Assembly (NCBI RefSeq): GCF_026230105.1 | Contig: NC_079484.1 | Coordinates: 8,695,805-8,759,804 of the forward strand | DNA: 64,000 nucleotides | Source: Diorhabda sublineata | Lineage: Eukaryota; Arthropoda; Insecta; Coleoptera; Chrysomelidae | Reading direction: 5' to 3' | Shown: one piece after another, positions 1 through 12,060 of the stretch | How the letters are laid out: the number at the start of each line of letters is the position of its first letter | Position numbering within the stretch: the first letter of the stretch is position 1 | The notes under the pieces: model-generated | Seen by the model: the letters and a program-made list of their open reading frames with translations, nothing else | Database searches by the model: none | What the model was told of the DNA's origin: nothing | Program-made: the position numbers and the translations under genes

Positions 1-1004
1 TAATACTTGTGTATTTTATTTGTTTTTTATATATTAGTGTTAGAACGTCTTTGTCTGATTCCCATTTAGTATTATTTTCTATTGTTGCAGTCTTCCTCTC
101 TTCTCTCGCTCCCTAATTGATCGTTTTATTCTTTCCATAAATCTTTTCCTTGGTTTTTCTCTTTTTTTCTAGTGGTATCCATAGCTATCACAATTTTCTG
201 CCAAATTATCTAAATAGCTTCTAGATCATATCTAGTGTCTAAGAGTTTGTATTTCTACGTCCTAGCCTGATTATACATATAAAAAAACATTAAAAAAATG
301 TGCTGTTTGTACGTGAAATAAATTCAACAACACGTAAACTGTTACTATATTCCTATGACAATTGTAGGTACAGCCTAAAGGGATATATTATTTATCCATG
401 AATCGTGGAGAGTTAATCCATTACAGCCCTTCTTATGTAAATGTTGTAGGTTCATCGTTGTTGGATATAAGGATCACATTATTCTTCTTTCGATATTTCT
501 ATTTGCTCAACTCTTAAAAGATCATACAGTTTACTCCCGATTTTAATCTTCTTGATAATTATATCTGAATCAAAGGAAAATTTTAGAAAATATAATAATT
601 CCAATGTAACCACTTCAATCAAGTTAATTTCAAAAACATACCCAACTCTTCGTTTACTTTATTCATTAGAATCAAAATTGATCAGTATTAAAACAAGAGC
701 TGGAAAGTCTATATCAAATATTGTTGACAAAATGGCTACTGTCTATATAAAGTACAAACAATACATGAAATATTTCCATAAAACAAATGTCGGACAGATG
801 AAATTTACTGGAATTACTGTGAAAAATCAATAAGAAAGCGAAATTTAAATAAAAAACAGATAAATCAATGGTTGCAATACATCGTTATATGATTATAGGG
901 TAATCGGTTATATATGGAACAAAAAATTAACGTTAGGACGGGAATACTAGTGAACCCTCATGGGTAGATATAAATTTGTATGTGGCGTGCGGCTGTGTTA
1001 CCGT
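1..1004. other. AT-rich stretch, no recognised gene
   Basis: I see no recognisable gene here. A 93-codon open frame on + (552-833) is rich in Lys, Ile and Ser, does not resemble any family I know, and is within what chance allows in AT-rich DNA. The 3' LTR belonging to the gypsy relic that follows would be expected in this interval, since the relic runs toward lower coordinates. I could not find a convincing TG...CA-bounded LTR with a target duplication. Confidence 0.5.
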
Positions 1005-2140
1005 CACAATCTGTTTGTTCCAAACAAACTATTTCGCCTAATTCACGAATAGGAAATAACCAATCCGAATGAACGACCTTTATCTTCGCTTTGGGGCTGT
1101 GCTATACCCTATAGATCAGGTCGTTAATCAATTAAATAACCGTTATAGTTATTTTGGAGCTTGAACTATCTCATCTATTTCCTCAGGATTATAAATAAAT
1201 ATCCTGTCCCGGGCTTGTAACGACTGACCGTTGATCCTTATATCATACCGGCTTTTCATGTGATCACTTCCCATCCTCACCTTGGTCTGCTTGAATAAGC
1301 CACAATCTACGACGGACTACTTGGGCGCGATCTTCAGCGACAACCTCCGGCTCTGATTGAGTGCCAAATAGAACGTAGCTTGGTAACCGGATTTCTATCC
1401 CAAACACGATACTCGCTGAAATTATTTTTGTGATCTCATATACAGTGGATCTGTAAGCCATCAGTATCAAGTATGTGTGCTCGGCCCAATCGTCTTGATG
1501 TTCGCTGATAAATATTTGAAGATGGTCTGAATATCTCGCAATTCTGGAACAATAGAGATTAGAAATTCATCCCTTGGTCGGAGTATAATTCCAACGGCAC
1601 ATGTTTTCTACCAAAAAAAGTTGCGTAGGCTTCCGTTCATTTACACAGACCTTGTCCACGAATATATATATGACGATTATCTTGTTTCATTGAATAGTAA
1701 AGTTCTGCACATTGCTATCCGTTCCATAGCTTCACGTAATCTAGTCCTGGGTCATTTACTATCTATGCAGTTAGTACATCTACAAACCAATCTGCCGTCA
1801 TCGTTGTATTTAACCCTATGGAATCTTTCACACTATTTTCCATTATTTGATCACGAATTTTCCTCAACACTTCTAATCGTTTTGATGTAGACACATCTTC
1901 TTAGCTCTTCGATAACATCTTGACTACTACATCCCATTGCACCAAATAGAACTCTTGTGAAATGTCTCGCCATTTAGGTCGTTGTCCAGTTTTTTTGAAC
2001 CTTTGAATTAGTCCGATGTCGTCATCATCAAGTTTTCCATTCCTGAGGACTGCCAGACTTCATTCCTCCGTTGTCTCTTTCTTTTTTGCACGGTAAGAGT
2101 TCTCTTCTAGAAAAAACATCAATTGCCGCGCGATACTTTT
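1005..2140 (-). pseudogene. Ty3/gypsy-like retrotransposon pol relic (RNase H-integrase spacer and integrase)
   Basis: On the minus strand, in shifting frames, this reads as the end of a Ty3/gypsy pol polyprotein. From high to low coordinates I see: the spacer before integrase (DDDIGLIQRF, then QRPKWRDIS, about 1960-2060); a broken zinc-binding segment ending in CTNC (about 1780); remnants of the DDE core; the helical segment ISEHQDDWAEH followed by LMAYRSTVYE; VFGIEIRLPSYVLFG (about 1380-1520); and the C-terminal fold with KVVHSDWL near 1060. Integrase of this family inserts retrotransposon cDNA into the genome. At least three frameshifts and several stops make the copy dead. Only the part around 1264-1470 is still open. 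A chromodomain is not visible. Confidence 0.8.
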
Positions 2141-4330
2141 GATAGATTAGAGTTATATTTTCACCTAGTTCGTCAAGTGGTCTCTCAAATCACCAGATTT
2201 ATCTCCATATGAGATTTTTTTCCATTTAAGGTTATTTAAATGAGATGATGAATCAAGAGAGGATATAATCCAACTTTATGGTAGAATTACAATCAAGATA
2301 TAAGGCAACATAATAAATTTGGATATTATTTAGCTGAAAGAGGTGTATTATATAATGATATTTTTTTCATTTTTATATTATAATCATTTTGAAATTCTAT
2401 TATTCTATATACTTCACTCTCATCGGAAAGTTCGAAAAATTAATTCATTATAAAATTAAATTGTCGATTATACACTTAACTAAAATAACAAACAAACTAA
2501 TACCAAAGTGAAAATAGAATAGAAGCTTCTCAAAACAAACAGGACCACACCTAGATAATTACATTAAAATTAGTAGGGTACAATGTTGTTTGCGTTATCG
2601 GGATCGTGATAATTTTGTTAATAGTTAAAAAACAGGGGATGTTTACCAGAATGATATTTTTAAATGAAGAATCGATACTAAACATATGTTATTTATACAC
2701 GTCGTCAAAATGTACCACTAATTATACAGAGTGAGTTTTAATGGAACGCTTCAATTATCACGGAAACGGCTATAAATTTTTGTACGCAACGGCCTTATGA
2801 TACGGCCGGTATTATGTTGGTATTTACATTATTGTCAGATCTTTCCTTTTTCCGGAACAACATTTAGTTTTTCGGGATATTGGTTATGGGATTCACGCAT
2901 CCAACGAGGATTGTTACGTGACCAGTATCTACAATTATGCCGATTTACGTTTTCAATAATACAAAAAGTAGCCTGATGGCAAAACATGACATAAATATTG
3001 ATAGTTTTTATTGTAACATGTTTCCATCGTCATTTGACAACTCTTAAACCAACGTTATTGTGTATGGATGGAATTTATTATCACTTGATATTTTTGGTAA
3101 GATTACCAAAAAATTTTTAACAGTGTACTTATCTGAGAACATCTTGTTTTCATCTATTTTTACAAACACGTAAAGGTGGCATTTTCAGATCAGGAAAATC
3201 AGCACGGAAAATTTGTCCGGAATCTCTGATTTTTTTTTCGTACGCTAAATAAATAAATACAATTCAAATTCAATTATTGCAGAAGTTTCAGTCCTTTCGG
3301 TATTTCATTGTTAAGAACTAAAGATGTTGAAGCAGACGGTTCGCAGATGTTATGATTTTCCGAATAGAATGTCAGGGAGTTTGTATTTTGTAAGTGAGAA
3401 GGGTTGAACAATTTTTGTGATACTCCTATTTTTCTTTATATAGATTTTTCTATGTATCCTTCTGCTACGTTGTAAGAACGTCATCTTTGCTCTTTCCAGA
3501 GTAAGCTAATCAGCGCCGCTTTCCACCATAGTTGCCGAAGAACTCCTTCATGGTGGTCACAAAACTGGAAAACCTGGAAACGTTAGGGAATTTTCAATTT
3601 ACAGGAAAAGTTCAGGAGAATTTCTCTAAAAATCTGGAAAAAATGAAAATTTCCAATTAGGATTATTTAAAATTTATTCAACTACTAGAATTTTTTCGTT
3701 TCCTTCAAATGAGATTGACAAATTGTAATTTTTGTGGGGTGTTTATTTATAATTATTTTCTTGGTGATGCTTCTACAGCCACGGAAAGTGAAATAATATA
3801 TCCATTCAAAAATACTTAGCGAAAATGGATAATTTGTTTTCAAAAGTTATTACTACTTGTGACAGAAAAAGTTAAGTTATCTTCCCCTTGTAGTTTACGA
3901 TTAAGATAAGATTTAGATGAGACGTAAAGGCTACCATGAAATTAAAGTTTTGGATGGTCTATTAGTTTTGGGTAACGAACGCCCTTTTCAAGGAAAAAAG
4001 GACGCGAAACATTCCCTCTAAACACTAAAGTACATTGTTAGAAACGGATCAGCTTAATAAATTTCCATTACAAATAAAAATTCTTTGAATTGGCGATGAT
4101 TAAGAGAATATTTGTTTTCTTAAGATTCGTTTATAGACGTTAAAGACTTCTATCAGTTGTAACAACCCATTTAATCGAAACAATCCCATTTTCATTAACA
4201 TGCATACCAACGGACAATACCAGCTAAACATTAGAGTCCTTTTGTTGAATAAATATTCACATTAGTCTACTTTTCCCTAAAAGGGAATCCGAACTTGGTA
4301 CCGGATATGTTCTTGTTCCAAATTTGTCAT
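2141..4330. other. Unannotated AT-rich DNA
   Basis: I see no supported gene. A short patch near 3560-3600 repeats the word CTGGAAAACCTGGAAA. A GC-richer patch near 2785-2830 contains two copies of ACGGCC spaced by about 14 bases. Neither is enough to name a feature. Confidence 0.5.
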
Positions 4331-4334
4331 TTTA

Positions 4335-4412
4335 AAAAACCGCCGCGCTGCATTACAATGACGATCGAGGCCGCAATCGACCATTTGCGGAGCCGTTCAC
4401 AATGACCAACTT
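4335..4412. promoter_or_regulatory. GC-rich island in AT-rich DNA, possible conserved noncoding element
   Basis: About 75 bases are distinctly GC-rich against an AT-rich background. They contain CCGCCGCGCTGC, two ACAATG words (a core that SOX-type HMG proteins can bind) and CGATCGAGG. No reading frame of useful length crosses it. It could be a conserved enhancer fragment or a piece of an older transposon. Base composition is the only direct evidence, so the regulatory label is a guess. Confidence 0.2.
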
Positions 4413-5599
4413 AATAGAACAAAAACGAAATTAATTCCAAAAAGCTACTACTATCAAACAATAAAATGAAGTAATGAGTTTGAGTATTGTTGCCATTGGT
4501 AAATGGAGAAAGCAATGACAATTATTCTATATACTTTAAATGTTTTATACCAAGTTTTTTGTTCTTACCACATAAAGCGTTAACGGATCAATTGATTAAT
4601 ATCAATTTAATATTCCAACTTTCATTATTTCTTTTCAGAATATAGTCCAGTGAACAACCGTTTTCACCTAAGATATACATCAACACCAATTTGCTTGAAA
4701 TTTCAATAGTAGATACTAAATACCTTAAAAAACCAAGTCTACCCTATGTCGATATGTGTTTTTACTCTGGGGGTGAATAGCACCCCAACTAGTAGTGGTA
4801 ATTTTTTGTTGTAACTAACCGTAAAAATCCATAGGAAAAATAATTCTAAACACAAATTACTTTACGGAGTTTTTCCGAAAAATCAATACTTTTTGACTTG
4901 ATTGAACTCAACAAATAACTCAAAAACTCAAGATTTTCTCCAAAAAACTGTAAGGAGGTTAGATGTAGCTTACCAAAAAATGAAAAAAATGTTTTTTTTT
5001 TTCGTTATAGAGTTAGGATTTATTAAAGGTGGAACTTATTTAGTGAACCGAAGATTTCGATAAAATGAAAATTGAATAAGTGGAGAACGATCAATTATAC
5101 GAAAAAAATGTATTAATTCTTCTTTAAAGAACTTTGACAAACCATTCAAATGAGAGTTTTTAAGAGTTTTTAATCCATAAAATAAAGGAGTTATGGAAAT
5201 AAGATAGAATCCCTTCATTTCATGAAAAAAAAACGTCATTTCTACCCTTAATATTGCTACCATAATTAAAATTAAATTTTATAGATCTGCAAATCATTTT
5301 AATTGGATACAGGAGGATAAATTTCATTCTGAAAAAAATTATAGTTACAATGGAGAAAGTATTTTTTATTTTTTTTAATTGTCTTTTATTAAAAATATGA
5401 AAGAAATGTTAAAACTGCTAGAAAACACAAATAGTTATTTGTATGCCAAGGACTGGAAGTTGGACGAGTCTGAAAATTGCGAGACGAACGAAGCGAGGCG
5501 AATAACAGACGAGTCCAACAAAGTAGTATTTCATCCGCGGCGTACACAACATTTTTTAGACGACGCATAAGATTCAAAACTTTTTTAATTACACTAATA
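4413..5599. other. AT-rich DNA with possible interspersed-repeat segments
   Basis: Near 4745-4800 the sequence GGGGGTGAATAGCACCCC is flanked by poly-T/A-rich tracts, a style common in insect interspersed repeats, but I cannot name the family. At 5458-5525 a GC-rich patch is bounded by GTTGGAC and GTCCAAC. Open frames on both strands at 5379-5577 read through this patch and are probably not genes. Confidence 0.35.
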
Positions 5600-5971
5600 T
5601 TAAAGTTTTTTTGAAGTGTACCCTTTGTTCTGTTTCTTCAGGAAATTGATAAGTTTTGGATATTTGTTGACGTGAACATCTTGTTTTATTGCGAGAGTAC
5701 TTTTAATCATCGAGAATGTAGACCATGAAGCAGAACTTTTCCAGATTTTAGATTTTTCTGAAAAATAAGCGATCACTAAGTTTTCCGTTGAGTTTTTCGT
5801 CTTTCTCTGGTGACACCACTTCATAAACAGCTCACACTGTTTGTTGTACCTTGCACGAGATTTATCCGGCAACGAATTGAGAACGGCCGCATTGCTTTCT
5901 TCGGTGAAATCAGGTGGCGTGGATTTGAGTAACTCTTCATCGCTGATGTTTCCTTTTTCATCATCATTCAA
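5600..5971 (-). pseudogene. Crypton-like tyrosine recombinase, N-terminal part
   Basis: An open frame of 123 codons resembles the N-terminal (SAM-like, core-binding) domain of the Crypton-type tyrosine recombinases scattered through insect genomes. Landmarks are an acidic leader, then RARYNKQCELFMKWC, then ENLVIAYFSEKS, then SASWSTFSMIKSTL and YPKLINFLKKQNKGY. In the family this helical domain grips DNA, and a C-terminal catalytic domain with the R...HxxR...Y residues follows. The catalytic domain is absent downstream. The frame opens with TTG rather than ATG, has a stop three codons upstream, and an ATG triplet run sits one base out of frame, so the natural start was probably lost by a frameshift. 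Most likely a truncated transposon copy. Confidence 0.6.
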
Positions 5972-7858
5972 TGTTACACATTAATTTAGACAAAACTTCT
6001 GATAAAACAAATAATTTCAGACAATTAAAAATTCAAGGTTATGCAAAATCATCGAAATGAGACTGCCAACATTAAAGGAAGTTAAAGTTGTCCAATTCAG
6101 AGCGTCCCGAAAGTGTTTTGCAGTCACTTTCACTACATGGAACACTCAAAACGCAACTTTCTGTATGTAAATGAATACAGAACGAACAACTTTCAGATGA
6201 CGTCGTCTAAAAATTAGGTTTTTATTAATAAATTTTTTTTTTGTTTTTCTTAACCGAGATATAACCTTTCAATCATCACAGTAGCGTGTACCGTTTCGAA
6301 GCCCTTTGAATGCTTCCCTTTAAGTAATTAAGGATTTGATGTATGTGTGTATACACATGTCGAAAAAAACTAGTATTGCACTGGCAACATCTGCTTTGAT
6401 GGAAGGAGACTTTTTACATATACATAGTATCCTAAATCATCATGCGATATTCATTTAAATCCTAAAAATGTTTTTTTTTACTTTCTAAATGATTTAATTT
6501 TTATTTAATATAATTTCGACAATAAGTGGTAGTTTTCACCACTTACAATAATCTACACATTTTGTCATAGGGTAAAATTTGAAGTAAAGAGTAAATAGAA
6601 CCAAAATTTCATGCGTCTTGATGGAATTTTGAGGTGATACCATATTTGTAACGTTGTTCACTGGACTAATACTTATTTATTACCATGTAAAGACAAATAC
6701 CACATCTTTTGTGATAATCATCGTGAGAAAATAATTTATTCTAAGCAACTCAGTGACCCAAATATTAAAACTAGATTTAATGACCGTGAACAGAATGTTT
6801 TTCCACAACTTCCTTAAAATCGCTATCAAAGTACATGAATAGTATATTTATAAATATTTTATTGATACTTTCAGAGGGCTGAATCATATTATCCCTATCA
6901 TTAATCCATATTAAAAAATAGTTTGAGTCCATTTCATTAGAAAACAAGTTATCAAGTCTACTGATGACAATGGGAACGTGAACCTTTAAAAGTATTAAAA
7001 AAATATAAGACTCTTCAAAGTGAACAAAGCATCTTATTTAGATAGAGCGCAATCCACTCTTTCTGAAGGGTCAATCCACCTAGTCTTGAATCTATGTTTT
7101 TAGAAAAGACGCCCAACAATTAAACTTTCGCTATATCAACATTTTGATACCGTTATGGCAACTCCAGACCTAACTGCACCTCCTATTAATTTACTTGAAC
7201 TTTTATTCTTTCGAAATTTATAACTGGCCTCTATTCCAATCCTTCATTGAAAAAATCTTCAGTCAACTTTTTTCAACGTTTAGTTTTTGGTGTCTACTAT
7301 GAAGTTACGAGGTTTGCGACTTAAGCCGACGATATGTTGAATTCAAAAATTTATTACTACATGAGTTTTTTTTGTTAACTCTTGAGATAATTATCTAAAT
7401 TATTTGAAAATATATAACTGCTATAAAATGTATGGTTTGATCTAAGAATCTCCTACATCCAATACTTAACCATGTTATCAAAAATGATTAATAACCACCA
7501 GATTTTTTTACTTAGTTAATATTTGTGTAATTCAACAGTCACATTGACCCACTAATTACGTGGTGGGTAATCGCGATGCTCCAATTGAATACATATTTGA
7601 AATTCAAGAAATTAAAAAATCAATTTATTTTCTGTATTTTGCTATTACAGCTGAGTCACACAGGTTCTCATGCTTAGAGCATTGCTTGTTGCTTACTGCA
7701 TGCAAACATTTTTTCAGTTCACCATGTGGTTTATTTTGTCTCTCGACAAATAATTCCAAGAAATTTTTTTGTGCTGCAAAATAATTATAGAGTATTTTTT
7801 GTATATTTAAAAAATATGTATAATTCAAGAGAAAAAACCTCAAAACAGTGTCACTTTG
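5972..7858. other. AT-rich DNA, no recognised gene
   Basis: I see nothing that can be supported as a gene. Open frames on both strands at 7560-8008 run partly into the adjacent palindromic repeat and show no family motif. Confidence 0.5.
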
Positions 7859-8506
7859 TAGTCCCAGTTGTCCAGGCGAGATAGCCCAAAAATCATCATT
7901 TTGCTTAGTTTTCCAAGATATGTGTGAAACTTTGTATTTCGGTGGTGAAAACTGGGTACAATGACATATCTTTATCCGTGGTCTGAAATAATTTTTTGTC
8001 AAAAACACATGTATGTTCCGAAGTTTTTCGTTGTTGCTGTTAATTTATTTATAAGTCATGAACCATTAAACGTACAAGCTCCAGCTTTTACACACGATAC
8101 ATACATTTTTCGATAATTCAGAATATTTTGGCATAATTACAAAACTCAAGGACAATAACTTAACTTTATAATTGTTTATCTAGAAACAACAATAGTCATT
8201 GTTATTTTCGTTTATCTCTTGAACAAATTAATATTTTTCAACGTGCAACGTCTACTTTTGAAGATCTTTAATAATAAGAAAAAAAAGATTCAACTTTTTT
8301 TATGTAAAGTCACAAGCAACGAAGCTATAAGCAAAAAATGAGAAATTGGCTTAAAATTCGGCACATGTAGGTGTTTTGACAATGACAAAAAATTATTTCA
8401 GACCACGGATAAACATATGTCATTGTACACACTTTCCATCACCGAAATACAAAGTTTCACACATGTCGTGGAAAACTAAGCGATTTTTCCTAAATTGCCT
8501 GGACTA
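7859..8506. repeat. Palindromic (foldback) repeat with arms of about 150 bp
   Basis: The segment at about 7859-8016 is repeated in inverted orientation at about 8361-8506. Shared stretches include the word for GTGTGAAACTTTGTATTTCGG and GGTCTGAAATAATTTTTTGTC (each matching its reverse complement in the other arm), with small differences throughout. The spacer of about 345 bp shows no coding signal. The structure fits a foldback or MITE-like DNA element, but I could not define a target duplication. Confidence 0.7.
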
Positions 8507-11239
8507 AATCGAGGAATTTTTAATTCGGCGATAATAGTACGGTCACTTTTGCCTAGACTATGAAGACTTGCAATTAATGCACGAGTTTCAACCGATAGTT
8601 CCTTAGTTTGAAATTTTGAATCTAAACGAGTTTTTGAAAAAGCAGTGCAACATTTTTTTTATTTCTAAGCCCAAAGAATGGTTTTACCAAGATCACAAAG
8701 AGATTCCTGAACATTAAGTTAGAACAATGAAATACGATGGGGTAAACTTCGATAAATAAGGCTCTATTTTTGTATGATTATTTAATAAACGAAGTAAACA
8801 ATAGAAACCGACATTATTTTTACGACACTTTTATATTGAAGTGTACGAACAAAAGTTACTAAAAATTTGATAACCTAATAATCCAGTCAGGTTTGTTGAA
8901 TGCATTTGGCTTAAAAGGAAAATTCCAGATACAAATTTCGAAACCAAATTTAGATTTATTCTCTATTTGACTCAAAAATTCCCCAGCGACCATCATTTGT
9001 CGATCAGTATTTTCTTCTCCGTTCCTTCATTTTGTCACAAAGGATCAATCACATAGACGTACCAAAGTAGTATTCGAAGCAACAAATCACGTAAAAAATC
9101 GAATTAAAAATGGACTTATTTTATTTCTAGTTTAAATAACAATATCTGTCAAATAGATTTGATTTGAAGTTAATTGATGAGAAACTACTTATAATTATTA
9201 AATAGAAAATTATGTTCATATTTTGAGCAATTCCCGAAAACATTATATCTGTAAATATATTTTTTAAGAGCCAATTAAGGCTATTTTATACCCTGAAGAT
9301 GTTCGACTCAATAGAGATTTATAGGGACAATACAGGAAGATATATACATTTATAAAAATGTTTCTTATGGTTGAATAGCTATTTACATATCAAGGAAAAC
9401 AATGATGACTTTCCTCTCTTAAACAGAAAATGCATTTTTCTCTTGAAGTACGTCATAGTTTTTTCTACTATTTCTTCACAAACCATCATGTAGTTATAGG
9501 CGATTTGAAACAAAGGGTTGAGAAGGCAAAATTTGTAGTATTGAATCTTCTTTCTAATACACCAAAAGAGATTTATATACGAAAAGTAATCAAATAACCA
9601 AGGGTTCAAATATTCTTCCATGAAAAACTCATATTTCTTACTGGAACGAAAATGGTCATTTTCCACCCTAGATTGAAGGTCGAAAATAAAAAAAAATTTG
9701 ATATTCATATATGTGGTGAGTTATGTATAATTTGGGTTGTCAGTGTCAGTTTACAAGTAAAATATTAAACAATCTAAGATATCAGCTGATCTACGTGAAA
9801 ATGATTTTTCTTGAATGTACTTATGTTAACTTTTCATTATTTTTTCCAGTAGTGAAAGTTTTGTATTTTTTATGGTGCTAAGAGGACTCCACATATACTT
9901 TGTAGTTCTGTTTCAGTGCAACTAACAAAGCTGTAACTGACTATTTTTGAAGATTTTTCAGTCATTTTATAAGTAAGCTTTCCACTGTTCGAGTTTATCA
10001 AACATGAGTGGGTACTTTCTAAAATTGTTAAGTTATAACCCAGTAGCAGCTGAAAGTTACAGGTACAAGACAAATTTGAAACTTTGGGTGGAGTTACTCC
10101 CTTTTCATTAGATGAATAGAGCTTTAGCCAGAATCCTGCTCATTTTCCACATGTTTTCAATATACTTCCTTTTGAGACCATGTTTACCACTTACCTACAC
10201 TAAGCACAACACTGTATGGTCGAAAAAAAATCACAAGGCCACGTTTACGGGACGAACTTTCACACTTATTTAAGTAGAAACTCTTAAAGAAGCGATATTG
10301 CAAAGATACAAAGATAAAGATGTTGAAAATCCAACAAATAACTTCCCAAAACACATTCAATCGGCAAAAGCATTTGCTTAGCACACGGCAGCTAGTTTTA
10401 AAAAATCGTCCACAAACACAATGAGTTGATAACATACCAAAAGAAATCACGTGATATTTATTTATAATCACGTCGCCTTAGTGACATAAGAGCCAAATTT
10501 ATGGACTTTTGGAACCTGGTTAAAATTAGTCGCTGCCATAAAGGTATATTCCATATACCAAATTTTTCTTAATAAAATTTTCATATTGAATTTTGGATTT
10601 TCACCTTTTTATATCACATATTTGCCTTTTTCGAAAGCTATTTTGTCCGTCCATGTATACTTCAAAGACAGAAATCGTATTGGCAAAACTAAAAAAGAGT
10701 TTGAAACGGCAAAACGTGACTAACTCTTAAACTACATATATATATATATATCTAAAAATATGGGTTCATTTTAAATGTATTACATGGACGTGAGTTGAGA
10801 TTGTTACCGATTTTGGTATGTCCACATCGACTGCAACAGAGTTGGTACAATCACAAGAAAAATACAAAATATTATGTGGAAATAAACGTGTAGACTGTAA
10901 AAGTAAATGTTCTAAATAGTATTACTGAGACGTTTACATTTGATAAAATTACAATAAAAAATAAATAAAAAATATTTCAAAACTCATCATAGCTTGAGTT
11001 AGAATGCATGATAGCATAGTATTAAAGGCAAATGTCTCTTTATAGTATTATTAAAAAAGAAAGTAGCTAGTAGTAGTAGCTATAATATGATAAAGAAATC
11101 AAAAAAAGTAATTACAATAGGAAGGTGAAAAATGAGAAAAATTCGTCGATAAAGTTATCGAAACTAGTCAATGAAGTTGTATTAAAGACAGAAAGAAAGG
11201 AGATCCAAAGTATCAAAGACAATAACTAAATAATTCAAA
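8507..11239. other. AT-rich DNA, no recognised gene
   Basis: Minus-strand open frames at 9379-9708 (109 codons, Phe/Tyr-rich), 9870-10073 and 10184-10471 (95 codons, hydrophobic) have no motif I recognise and are typical of chance frames in AT-rich DNA. A short TA microsatellite lies at about 10736-10751. Confidence 0.5.
10736..10751. repeat. Short (TA)n microsatellite
   Basis: About eight TA units in a row, ending in TATC. Confidence 0.8.
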
Positions 11240-12060
11240 TTATTTGATCGATGTGGGTAAAAATTTAGCCCATACTATTAATCGACCACATGATTATAAA
11301 GAAAAGAAGATTCTGAGTTACCAGTCGTTTTATTTGAATCCAGCAACTGGGAGTGAGTTAAACCAAATAATTAATAATGACTTGAAACACAAAGAAAAAC
11401 CCTAAGTATGATAATATCGGTGCTGAAACCCTAAAAATTGTAGTAGATTGTAGTCATCCACTCACTCTAAATAATTAACAGTTCACTAGAAATAGGGCAA
11501 TTTCCAAACGTATTAAAACACAGTGTTGTAATACCAATTTTTGAATCTGGAGACGGGAATGACGTGACTAATTATCGCCCAATCGCACAAATAACAAGCC
11601 TAGCGTAAGTATTAGAAAAGATCGTGAAAATTAGAGTAAACAAATTCTTAGAAAAACATAATCTACTTTCAAATTCTCAATTTGTATTTAGAAATCATAA
11701 GCCAACTCAAGATGCAATACACTTATTAACAAACACTATTTACAAATGCATAGATAAAGATAAACCAGTAAAAGGGATATTTCTTGATTTGGCAAAAGCT
11801 TTCGATGCCGTCAGCCATTCCATTTTACTAGAAATCTTAAAGGACCTAGAAATAGGGGTCCAGCATATCGAAAACAACAGATCAAAATAAAAGACAAAAT
11901 AAGCATAACAGAAGAAGTGAGTGCCTCAAGGAACGGTCTTGGGCCCATTGTTATTCACTATTCACACGAATAATATATTTTTATTGGTGTAAATGGGACA
12001 AATCATTAGCTTCTATGATGATACTGTGGTCGTATATAAAGACACAAACTGATACAACTT
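11240..12060 (+). pseudogene. Non-LTR retrotransposon (LINE) reverse transcriptase relic, CR1/Jockey-like
   Basis: The plus strand carries the core of a LINE reverse transcriptase, the enzyme that copies element RNA at a nicked target. Visible in order are: a pre-palm segment (SFYLNPATGSELNQI, about 11325-11375, then KYDNIGAETLK, about 11405); NYRPIAQIT (about 11570); KFLEKHNLLSNSQFVFRNH and TQDAIHLL (11640-11740); the first catalytic block KGIFLDLAKAFDAVSH (11770-11820); VPQGTVLGPLLF (about 11921); and the active-site loop FYDDT (about 12008), which is usually FADDT. Between 11850 and 11920 roughly 60-70 residues are missing, and there are stops and frameshifts. The longest intact frame is 11624-11890. 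Confidence 0.85.

Noticed and set aside
552..833. 93-codon plus-strand ORF as a host exon
   Set aside because: Lys/Ile/Ser/Asn-rich as expected for AT-rich random sequence, no motif, no splice or promoter support.
1621..1890. 89-codon plus-strand ORF
   Set aside because: It is the antisense of the gypsy integrase relic and has no motif of its own.
7625..8008. 127-codon minus-strand ORF as a gene
   Set aside because: Its N-terminal third is translated from the left arm of the palindromic repeat, and the rest shows no family motif.
9379..9708. 109-codon minus-strand ORF
   Set aside because: Phe/Tyr/Ile-rich, with no recognisable domain or supporting signals; length alone is not convincing in AT-rich DNA.
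10184..10471. 95-codon hydrophobic minus-strand ORF as a membrane protein or chemoreceptor
   Set aside because: Hydrophobic runs arise readily from T-rich codons; no receptor motif is present.
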